Shown: positions 57,737 through 64,000 of the stretch, piece after piece | How positions within the stretch are numbered: the stretch's first letter is position 1 | How the letters are laid out: every line of letters begins with the position of its first letter | Assembly: GCA_000648925.1 (NCBI GenBank) | Contig: JFHF01000030.1 | Location: 40,475 to 104,474, forward strand | Length of the DNA stretch: 64,000 bases | From: Caballeronia jiangsuensis | GTDB taxonomy: Bacteria; Pseudomonadota; Gammaproteobacteria; Burkholderiales; Burkholderiaceae | Reading direction: 5' to 3' | Position numbers and translations under genes: made by a program | Notes under the pieces: generated by a model | The model's input: the letters and a program-made list of their open reading frames with translations, nothing else | Told to the model about the DNA's origin: nothing | The model's database searches: none

Positions 57737-59110
57737 TCAGTTGTGCCCTTGCTCGCTCTTGCCGACATAAGGCGGCGCGAAGCGGGTCCAGAAGAGATAG
57801 CAGGCCAGCACACTGGCTGCGCCCACTCCGGTGCCGAGCGGGACGCCCAGCGGACCGTAGAAGCGAATCAGAACCGCATTGGCGGCCAGCTTGGTCGCGA
57901 AGCCCAGCACGGAAATGACCGTGATCGCCCTGTAGCGCGCTTCGCTCGCGAACAACTGGATCAGCACGCACATCCCGAACGAGAAAGGTATCTGCGAAAG
58001 CCCGAAGCGGAACAGGCTCGTGACCGCGATGGTGTCCTCGCTCGTGAACGCGCCCTTCTGAAAGAACAGCTTGATCGCATACGGCGCGAAGATATAGGCG
58101 ATCGCGGCGCCGACCGAGCCCACGGCCAGCATCACGAACGACCATTTGATGGCCGTGCTGCGCGCCCGCGCATGATCGCCGCGATGCAGGATTTCCGAAA
58201 GGATCGGCAGAGTTGCCCGGCTGATCGCGATCGCGCCCATGCTCACGAGCAGCGAGAGCAGGCGGTTCGCGTAGCCGAGCGTCGCGATGGCGCCATCGCC
58301 CATGTGCGCCATGAAATACTGATCGACGGGAAGCCACAGATTCGCGACCACCGAGCCGATCAAGAGCATGCCCATCGAGCGCGTCATGCCCGGCCACTCC
58401 TTCGCCCGCAGCGACAGACGCGGACGCGCGGGCACGGCATCGGCTCGTTTAGCGAGTATCCGGAGCCACGCCGCCTGGATCACGATGCCGATCGTCGTGC
58501 CCACGATGAGCGGCATGGTCGACGTGTTATCGCGCGCGCTCAGCACGAAAACGAGCAACGCGATCGCCGGCACGCATTCGAGCAGCGTGTTGATGTGCTT
58601 TTCGGAAGCCTGGAGCCGGGCGGCCGAGATGCAGATCGTGAAGGCCAGCACGCCGACCGGCGTCATCCCGACGACCATCTGACGGCACATCTCGCGGGTC
58701 GATTCGGCGAGACTTCCCGAGAAGAAGCCCACCATGTGAGGCCAGAAAAAATAGAGCAGCAACGAAAACACGATGCCGATTGCGAGCCCCGCCCCTTCGA
58801 GTTCGCCGAGAAGCTGATTCTGCCGGGCCTTGTCGTTTCTGAGCGCGACGAGCGCGGGAACGAGCAGCACGCTCAACTGGTTCGTGATCGTCGCGGGCAG
58901 CCACGTGACGAGCGTCAGCGCGAGCTGATAGGCATCGACGGTGCCGCTGATGCCGTATCGGTACGCGATCGCCATTTCCTTCGATGCGCCGATGAACTTC
59001 CCGGCGAGCACGAATAACAGCAGGACGAAAGCGCTCCTCGCGATGCGCTTGTGATCCTGATGAACGCCAAGCAGACGCTCCCTTAGCGATTGCACTGTTG
59101 CGGTCAGCAC
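57737..59110 (-). CDS. MurJ-like MOP-superfamily lipid-linked oligosaccharide flippase
   Basis: 457 residues, mostly hydrophobic, with about 12-14 membrane spans. SAFVLLLFVLAGKFIGASKEMAIAYRYG near the start and YGISGTVDAYQLALTL match the MurJ/MviN opening; WLPVDQYFMAHMGDGAIATLGYANRLLSL is the second conserved part. Somewhat shorter than essential MurJ (about 510 residues), so it is more likely an accessory flippase for an exopolysaccharide or other glycan precursor. It is divergent from the beta-helix gene 259 bp away. Confidence 0.85.
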   Translation of the reverse strand: MLTATVQSLRERLLGVHQDHKRIARSAFVLLLFVLAGKFIGASKEMAIAYRYGISGTVDAYQLALTLVTWLPATITNQLSVLLVPALVALRNDKARQNQLLGELEGAGLAIGIVFSLLLYFFWPHMVGFFSGSLAESTREMCRQMVVGMTPVGVLAFTICISAARLQASEKHINTLLECVPAIALLVFVLSARDNTSTMPLIVGTTIGIVIQAAWLRILAKRADAVPARPRLSLRAKEWPGMTRSMGMLLIGSVVANLWLPVDQYFMAHMGDGAIATLGYANRLLSLLVSMGAIAISRATLPILSEILHRGDHARARSTAIKWSFVMLAVGSVGAAIAYIFAPYAIKLFFQKGAFTSEDTIAVTSLFRFGLSQIPFSFGMCVLIQLFASEARYRAITVISVLGFATKLAANAVLIRFYGPLGVPLGTGVGAASVLACYLFWTRFAPPYVGKSEQGHN

Positions 59111-59369
59111 GCTTCCTCCGGCAAATGAATCCGATCCGCGCAGGACCGGCTGGCCGCTTGCGCACCGAGGGAGCGTGCATCAAAGGCGACGGGCAGACTG
59201 TTCGCCACGCCACCGGCGCGCGATGATGCGGTTTGGCGCCGGCATTTCGCACGCTCGCCTGGTGTGCTACCGGGCAGAAGTCGGCGGGTATAACGTGCGA
59301 GAGTTGCGGCTGCGCGACGGCTTACCGAGGCCTCGCCATCGAGAAATCCAAAGCGTGCATGGGATGTCA

Positions 59370-60419
59370 ATGAAGAAATCGATCGTGGTTGGCGGGATAT
59401 TGATTGTCGTTTCCTTGCTCGTAATCAACACGCCCGGCGTAACCAGACACTTTCAGACGGTCTACGCTGCCTGGGACGATGGCCGTATCCTGGATCGCCT
59501 TACATTGCATAACCTGATGCGCTGGTGGCGGCAGTTCAGAGACGAGCGCGACAGCGGCGCCCATCGCGCGAGCCTCACCAGTTCGCCGGTTCCGGCAACG
59601 GCGAGCTGCCCGGAGACTTCCTTCACGCCGCCCAAACTGGTCGATCCGCGCAGCCCGAAGGCGTTCGGCGCCACCGGCAACGGCAAGACCGACGACACCA
59701 GGGCATTTCAGGCCGCGGTCGATGCCGGCGACGTGCTCGTGCCCGCCGGAACCTATGTGCTGAATCACACGGTCGTCATCACGGCCAGCAACCGGCATAT
59801 TCAGTGCGAGCCCGGCGCGACGCTCAAAAAGACGGTCCGCGAGGACAGCAACATGTTCAACTTCGAGGGTCCGTCGACGGGGAACAGTCTCGTCGGCTGT
59901 AACTTCGTGGGCGCGAATCCGACTCGCATCCGTGACTGGGACAGCCCCGGACATTACGATATTCCGGTGCAGACCAACGGCGCGGTCGACAACTTCACGC
60001 TCGCGGGCAACAGCTTCCGCGATTTCTTCGGCCAGTCGATGTTCCAGACCGAAGGGCAAGGCGGCGGGACCGGCGCTGTTCTCGTGTTCAACTCGTTCGC
60101 CAACTGCCCGCTCTACGGCATCGCGCTGGTGGGATCGGTCAAGGGACGCATTGCCTACAATCTGGCCGATAACTGCCGCATGGGCCCCGAGAACAACGAC
60201 GCCACACAGGACACCGGCGGCAACGTCCTCGAATGCAACCGCATGATCAACGGCGGCAATATCACGGGCGGGTCGAATGGCGAGGGCGGCGTCGACTATA
60301 GCGGGAATGTCGTCCGTCATAACATCCTCGACGGCGGCTATATGCAGGTCAGCCCGCCCGAGCGCGGCAAGGCGGCAAGGTATATCGACAACACCTGCAA
60401 CGACTGCGGGACTGAATGA
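59370..60419 (+). CDS. right-handed beta-helix (pectate-lyase-3-like) protein, exported or membrane-anchored
   Basis: 349 residues from ATG 59370 (an ATG six bases earlier is possible). KKSIVVGGILIVVSLLVINTPG is a signal anchor. The mature part opens with AFGATGNGKTDDTRAFQAAVDAG and VLVPAGTYVLNHTVVI, the standard start of GH28/pectate-lyase-3 helices, followed by asparagine- and glycine-rich coil repeats (SFRDFFGQS, VFNSFANCPLYG, NRMINGGNITGG, RHNILDGGYM). Eight or so cysteines suggest disulfides. Could cleave or bind a polysaccharide; its divergent neighbour is a flippase, so both may belong to glycan export. Confidence 0.78.
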   Translation: MKKSIVVGGILIVVSLLVINTPGVTRHFQTVYAAWDDGRILDRLTLHNLMRWWRQFRDERDSGAHRASLTSSPVPATASCPETSFTPPKLVDPRSPKAFGATGNGKTDDTRAFQAAVDAGDVLVPAGTYVLNHTVVITASNRHIQCEPGATLKKTVREDSNMFNFEGPSTGNSLVGCNFVGANPTRIRDWDSPGHYDIPVQTNGAVDNFTLAGNSFRDFFGQSMFQTEGQGGGTGAVLVFNSFANCPLYGIALVGSVKGRIAYNLADNCRMGPENNDATQDTGGNVLECNRMINGGNITGGSNGEGGVDYSGNVVRHNILDGGYMQVSPPERGKAARYIDNTCNDCGTE

Positions 60420-60506
60420 GCGCTCATTCTTCGCTCATTCTCGACGCCCACAATCCTTCTCAACCGATGCGTGACCACGCCGCACCGCGTTTCCAGGAGA
60501 AGGATC

Positions 60507-60824
60507 ATGAAAAAAATCGGTTATGTCGCCGTCGCTACGCTGCTTGGTGTCGGACTGGTGGGTAGCGCTCAGGCGCATGTGTTCGTCGGCATGAGTGTGG
60601 GGATGCCGGTTATGCCTGTTGGGCCTGTCGTGACGGTTGCGCCGTATGCGCCCGTGGTTCCGGTGCCGCCCTTTGCGCCGGTTGCGCCGGTTCCGGTCTA
60701 TGCGCCGCCCGTCGCTTATTACGCGCCGCCCGCTCCGGTGTATGCGCCGTCTGTCGCGGTGGGTTACTGGGGCGGGCGTCCGAACTGGGGATATCGGCAT
60801 TACGCGGCGGGATACTGGAGGTAG
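60507..60824 (+). CDS. small exported Pro/Val/Tyr-rich protein
   Basis: 105 residues with AGGAGAAGG before the ATG. A clear signal peptide (MKKIGYVAVATLLGVGLVGSAQA) is followed by low-complexity text rich in proline, valine, alanine and tyrosine (repeats of VPVPPFAPVAPVPVYAPP type) and an aromatic C-terminus (RPNWGYRHYAAGYWR). Proteins of this look are common in Burkholderiaceae and have no assigned function; probably periplasmic or surface-associated. Confidence 0.75.
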   Translation: MKKIGYVAVATLLGVGLVGSAQAHVFVGMSVGMPVMPVGPVVTVAPYAPVVPVPPFAPVAPVPVYAPPVAYYAPPAPVYAPSVAVGYWGGRPNWGYRHYAAGYWR

Positions 60825-60848
60825 TCGGCCGAGTTTCAGCCGACCTCC
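60817..60848. terminator. possible terminator between convergent genes
   Basis: GTCGGC and GCCGAC form a 6-bp stem that can be extended by GGAG/CTCC across a 3-base bulge. It begins in the last codons of the Pro-rich protein gene and lies before the OmpA stop. Moderate support. Confidence 0.35.
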
Positions 60849-60880
60849 GACAGCACTCGCCGATCAGCAAGCGACTTGCG

Positions 60881-61399
60881 TCAATTCTGCTTTGCCGGTT
60901 TGCCCATGATCGCATCGAGCGATTCGCCGATGACCACGATTTCCGTGCGGCGGTTCTTCGCCTGGCCCTCGGGGGTGGCGTTGCTCGCTGCGGGGCGGTC
61001 GTAAGCGAAACCCTTCGTAGTGACGCGCGAGGATGCGATGCCTCGCTCTTCCAGCGCGCCCGCGACGGTCTGCGCACGCGATTCGGAGAGCGCCTGGTTG
61101 TAGTCGTGCGTACCGGTATCGTCGGTGTGACCCTCGACGATCACGGACTTCTTGCTGCGCTTGAGCAGCACGACCGCGCGCTGGATGGCGGGTCCGGAAT
61201 CGCTGCGCAGACCGGACTTGTCGAAGTCGAACAGCACGCGGTCGGGCAGACGCACTTGCACGCCTTCGGGCGTTTGGGTGACTTCTATGCCGACCTGCTG
61301 ATTGAGGGCGATCTCCTTGTCGCGATCGGGGCCGGTGGCACAGGCTGCGAGAAGGGAGATCGAAAGCGCGCATGCGGTGAGGGAGAGGAACTGCTTCAT
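60881..61399 (-). CDS. OmpA family lipoprotein
   Basis: 172 residues. Signal peptide with lipobox LAAC (C20 lipidated), then an OmpA/MotB-type peptidoglycan-binding domain: LFDFDKSGLRSDSGPAIQRAVVLL, EGHTDDTGTHDYNQALSESRAQTVAGAL and NRRTEIVV. It would tether the outer membrane to peptidoglycan. Placed at the end of a TssM-TssJ run on the same strand, it is probably the anchoring OmpA protein of the type VI secretion system. Confidence 0.9.
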   Translation of the reverse strand: MKQFLSLTACALSISLLAACATGPDRDKEIALNQQVGIEVTQTPEGVQVRLPDRVLFDFDKSGLRSDSGPAIQRAVVLLKRSKKSVIVEGHTDDTGTHDYNQALSESRAQTVAGALEERGIASSRVTTKGFAYDRPAASNATPEGQAKNRRTEIVVIGESLDAIMGKPAKQN

Positions 61400-61446
61400 G
61401 TTGCTTCCTGCTGTGGTGGTAAAGGGTTACGCGATTCGGACACGGA

Positions 61447-62214
61447 TCAGTTCGAAAGCAGCCCACTGACGCTACGGGGCACGGCGCTTGCGCTTGCTTT
61501 CGCGCTCTTGACTGCGTCGGGCGCGGTGTTCAGGTTCTGCGCCGCAGCCTTGGCCGTCGCCGACGCATCCGAGACACTCGATGCCGCCGACGCGGCCGAT
61601 GCGGCCGATGCGGCCAGAGCGGGCACGGACTGCTGCGGCGTATCGCGCGTTATGGGCTTTGGATTCGCCCCTTGATAGGCGAGCCGGTTTCCTTGTACTT
61701 GAATCTTCACCGGATCTGTGTCTTTCCATTGCTGCCGTGGAATCAGCAGCTTCCATACACCATCGCTGTCAGGCGTACGGAAGAACGCCACGACGCCCAC
61801 GTACTCGGCGTCTTTCTCCATCGGCTCGCGCAGACTCGCGCTCGCGCCGGGACGCATGACGACGTCCTTCGTCGCGACGAGGTCCGTCTTGAGCAATTCG
61901 AGGTCGTTGTTCTGCAACTGAACGTATTCGAGTTGCGCGAAGGTCTTAGAGTCCTTCAACTGGTAGAACCGCACGACCGTCGAGAGCGGTCGTCCGCTCG
62001 TCGTTTCGTTCAATGCGGCACGCGCGTCGAGATCGACGTTCATCGACTTGACCTGCGTCGTGAAGAGCCATTGGGCCGCGCCGACGGTGCTGTCCTTCGT
62101 GGCCTGCCATGCGCCGCAGCCGGCCAGTGTGAACGTTGCGATGGCGACCGCGGTGGCGAGTCGCACGCATGCGCGCCCGGTGAAACTACGTGAAGCGTCA
62201 AATCTGTTTTGCAT
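61447..62214 (-). CDS. tssJ: TssJ-like type VI secretion lipoprotein with Ala/Ser-rich tail
   Basis: 255 residues. Lipobox LAGC (C33), then a TssJ beta-sandwich: NVDLDARAALNETTSGRPLSTVVRFYQLKDSKTFAQLEY and MRPGASASLREPMEKDAEYVGVVAFFR. Typical TssJ is about 170-190 residues; the extra ~65 at the C-terminus are Ala/Ser-rich (ALAASAASAASAASSVSDAS) and probably unstructured. It shares GCGxWQA and layout with the TssJ at 62966-63496, so it is a paralogue. TssJ anchors TssM at the outer membrane; a second copy with a tail may modify the baseplate-membrane complex or reach the cell surface. Confidence 0.85.
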   Translation of the reverse strand: MQNRFDASRSFTGRACVRLATAVAIATFTLAGCGAWQATKDSTVGAAQWLFTTQVKSMNVDLDARAALNETTSGRPLSTVVRFYQLKDSKTFAQLEYVQLQNNDLELLKTDLVATKDVVMRPGASASLREPMEKDAEYVGVVAFFRTPDSDGVWKLLIPRQQWKDTDPVKIQVQGNRLAYQGANPKPITRDTPQQSVPALAASAASAASAASSVSDASATAKAAAQNLNTAPDAVKSAKASASAVPRSVSGLLSN

Positions 62215-62234
62215 CGTTTCGTGAACCTGCTTTG

Positions 62235-62969
62235 CTACGTTGTTTTCCGATTGGATTCGTCATGTTCAGTGACTTCGCACTGAGCACATCGACGACGATG
62301 GCGTTTGCCGAACATGAACTGCGATGCTGCGCGCTTCTCTCGATGACCGTTCTCGCATTCGAAGTCGTAATGCGTGTAGTAGCCTGACCACGCTTGAGCG
62401 AGACAGCGCCATCCGAGCTTCAATGCGTAATCGTGCAATCTGACCAGCGCGGGATGAAGCGACGATTGTGCGGCGGACGCTCTGACGCGACGTTGCAGTT
62501 TGGCGTAAAGCGCTTGATCCGTGCGAAGCTTCCGGCGTTCGCGCGCTGCGCACTCGGGACACCAGGCGCCGTGTCTGATCGATTCCGGACGAGCCTGCCA
62601 CACGTGGCCCGACTGGCATTCCCATGTCAGCTTCACTTTTTCCGTTTGCGTCTCGAGCGAAAGACACCGTCCATTACGCGATGCGGCGATTGCATGCATC
62701 ACGCCGAGCGGCGTCCGTCGTTCGATCCTCACACAAGCTTTGCACCAGTTGCCCTGCAACGTCCTGGCTGCCGTCTGCTCCCATTCATGTCCTTCGGCGC
62801 AGCGGAATTTGTAGTAGCTCTGCGGTCCGGTGTAAGCGGTATCGAGACATTCGCCGTGGCGCTCGCGGGCAGCGCTCTGAAGACGTTGCAAGCCGTCCTG
62901 AAGGAGCGCATTCAGCGCGCGCCGCATCATCAGATTCGGGTTGTTGTCCGAAGACAGGATTTCGTTCAT
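62235..62969 (-). CDS. protein with three zinc-ribbon/treble-clef repeats, within the T6SS genes
   Basis: 244 residues. Three repeats each have a C-x3-H then C-x2-C arrangement: C57/H61/C76/C79, C118/H122/C137/C140 and C205/H209/C228/C231, and each is preceded by a short CL motif and an aromatic strand (YKFRC, LTWEC, YDFEC). Such modules bind zinc and often act as DNA- or protein-binding domains in nucleases. There is no signal peptide. It overlaps the upstream tssJ by four bases, so it is made with the apparatus. Candidate effector, adaptor or regulator; function unknown. Confidence 0.75.
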   Translation of the reverse strand: MNEILSSDNNPNLMMRRALNALLQDGLQRLQSAARERHGECLDTAYTGPQSYYKFRCAEGHEWEQTAARTLQGNWCKACVRIERRTPLGVMHAIAASRNGRCLSLETQTEKVKLTWECQSGHVWQARPESIRHGAWCPECAARERRKLRTDQALYAKLQRRVRASAAQSSLHPALVRLHDYALKLGWRCLAQAWSGYYTHYDFECENGHREKRAASQFMFGKRHRRRCAQCEVTEHDESNRKTT

Positions 62970-63496
62970 TTCCTGGCGGATTTCGCGTTGTCATTGGATA
63001 TGTCGAGCGTTCTGTCCGACAACGTCAGCTTCAGCGGTGCATCGCCTGACAGCCTCTTCGTGGGCACGATCAATCTCCACGCTCCCGTCTTGCCGACGTT
63101 CTGATAGAACGCGGCGATCGCGACGAACTTCGTGTCCCTTTCCATCTGCTGCGACGCGCTCGCCGATCCGCCGGGATTGACGACTACCGCCGTACGTGCC
63201 TGCACATCCTGCGCGAGCAAGGTGTCGTCGTTGTTGAGGAGATCGTTGTACGAGGCGTCATCGAAACGCTTGCGATCCTTCAATTGATACACGCGCACCG
63301 CCACCGATTTCGCATGCCCCGCGTCATCCCGATTCAGGTCCGCGTGGGCGGTCAGATCGATGTCTACTGTCTTGCCGCGGTTATGAAACACCGTGTCGTA
63401 GGCGTTCACCGTCGAGTCGGATGCGGCTTGCCACACGCCGCATCCCGAAAGCAAGAGCGTTATGAGCATCCCGACCACTGTTTGTCGATTCAACAT
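62966..63496 (-). CDS. tssJ: type VI secretion lipoprotein TssJ
   Basis: 176 residues from ATG 63496 (AGGAAATC upstream); the in-frame codon 12 positions earlier lacks this. Lipobox LSGC (C19). TssJ features: VDIDLTAHADLNRDDAGHAKSVAVRVYQLKDRKRF, VVVNPGGSASASQQMERDTKFVAIAAFYQ. It is an outer-membrane lipoprotein that binds the periplasmic part of TssM. Lies 61 bp after the TssM gene. Confidence 0.9.
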   Translation of the reverse strand: MLNRQTVVGMLITLLLSGCGVWQAASDSTVNAYDTVFHNRGKTVDIDLTAHADLNRDDAGHAKSVAVRVYQLKDRKRFDDASYNDLLNNDDTLLAQDVQARTAVVVNPGGSASASQQMERDTKFVAIAAFYQNVGKTGAWRLIVPTKRLSGDAPLKLTLSDRTLDISNDNAKSARK

Positions 63497-63557
63497 GATT
63501 TCCTGTGTCTCTTGTGGCACGCGATTGCGCACGGCTGCGATAGGGCAAACGCTCGCA

Positions 63558-64000
63558 TCACTTCGCCTCCGGCAGGGGCACGCCGACCTTCTGCGCAGCG
63601 GCGAGCGCTCCCGGCGGCAAGGGCGGCGGGTTCGGTCCCACGGACTTCTCCGCGACGGATCGCGTCACGAAGATGCGCGCAGGCAGCGTGAAATGCCTGA
63701 GTGCCAGCACATCGAGCGGACCCGCGCCCGCTTCGGCGCGCACCTGCAGCGATAGCGGCGGGCTCGTTCCTTGTTCAGGCGTCCACGACAACACATAGCG
63801 AGCGTTGTCTTGCTGCGTCACCTTCGCGCGTTCGAAGAGGCGGATCAAAGCGAAGCGGCCTTGCGCGTACATCGTCGAGCGCAAACCACCTTCCTCGGTC
63901 TCCCATTGAAGCTGAGCGTTGTTGTCCAGCGCCTGCCCCGGCCATTCAAACGGTACCCATTGCTCCATCTGATTGAAGTAATGTAGTTGCTGACCCGAAG
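63558..64000 (-). CDS. tssM: type VI secretion TssM (IcmF), C-terminal fragment
   Basis: The frame is open to the window edge, giving about 147 C-terminal residues; the membrane and ATPase-like parts lie beyond. The visible text, YFNQMEQWVPFEWPG and then RFALIRLFERAKV and LPARIF, matches the TssM C-terminal domain that contacts TssJ. TssM forms the periplasmic scaffold of the secretion apparatus. Being followed by tssJ agrees with this. Confidence 0.88.
   Translation of the reverse strand, partial: SGQQLHYFNQMEQWVPFEWPGQALDNNAQLQWETEEGGLRSTMYAQGRFALIRLFERAKVTQQDNARYVLSWTPEQGTSPPLSLQVRAEAGAGPLDVLALRHFTLPARIFVTRSVAEKSVGPNPPPLPPGALAAAQKVGVPLPEAK

Overview
The window is GC-rich, densely coded DNA that reads like a Burkholderiaceae genome (Burkholderia, Paraburkholderia or Caballeronia type). 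The taxonomic guess rests on protein character only: MexF-like and NodT-type efflux proteins, a sulfonate operon, many LysR/TetR/MarR/ArsR regulators, and a type VI secretion cluster with TssJ and OmpA lipoproteins. The high share of transport, catabolic and regulatory genes, with no ribosomal or cell-division genes, suggests a secondary chromosome or megaplasmid; that is inference. I see no rRNA, tRNA, CRISPR array, transposase or intact mobile element.

Layout. 1-6.1 kb: tail of a carnitine-dehydrogenase-like enzyme, an acyl-CoA synthetase, an aroP-tyrB operon diverging from an Lrp-type regulator, and an SDR oxidoreductase. 6.2-11.1 kb: sulfonate operon ssuADCB (4-bp overlaps between D, C and B) and a divergent MetQ-like binding protein. 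11.3-16.5 kb: a MexF-like RND pump without visible partners, a LysR regulator, a glutathione transferase and a small conserved-looking protein. 16.7-21.6 kb: a tight operon of a 2-oxoglutarate-dehydrogenase-type E1, an acetolactate-synthase-type enzyme and an ArsR regulator. 21.9-28.7 kb: a GlxA-type regulator, the mismatch glycosylase mug, and a four-gene operon (ABM protein, MFS pump, HlyD adaptor, NodT channel).

29-47.5 kb is the most distinctive region. Two operons converge near 36.3 kb. The left one encodes an envelope set (DUF1329, DUF1302 outer-membrane protein, MMPL/RND transporter, YCF48/BNR-repeat protein). The right one encodes a hydantoinase/oxoprolinase A subunit, two different B subunits, a RidA-family protein without the usual arginine, an alpha/beta hydrolase, a flavin/2Fe-2S reductase, a Rieske oxygenase and a DUF1097 membrane protein. 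A TetR gene lies upstream of the right operon. Copies of one palindrome, ATAGGT-N6-ACCTAT, occur upstream of the left operon, upstream of the right operon and upstream of tetR, so the three units look like one regulon. I read this as inducible uptake and breakdown of a hydrophobic compound, probably through Rieske oxygenation and ATP-dependent opening of an amide or lactam; the substrate is unknown.

47.6-54.2 kb: a MarR-controlled tripartite MFS efflux operon with a repeated 15-bp operator-like element, a CBS-BON protein and an esterase. 54.5-60.8 kb: a 1044-residue fusion of acetoacetyl-CoA-synthetase-like, carrier and thioesterase domains, convergent with a MurJ-like flippase; then a beta-helix protein and a small Pro/Val-rich exported protein. 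60.9-64 kb: the edge of a type VI secretion cluster (TssM C-terminus, two TssJ-like lipoproteins, an OmpA lipoprotein) with a three-repeat zinc-ribbon protein between the two TssJ genes.
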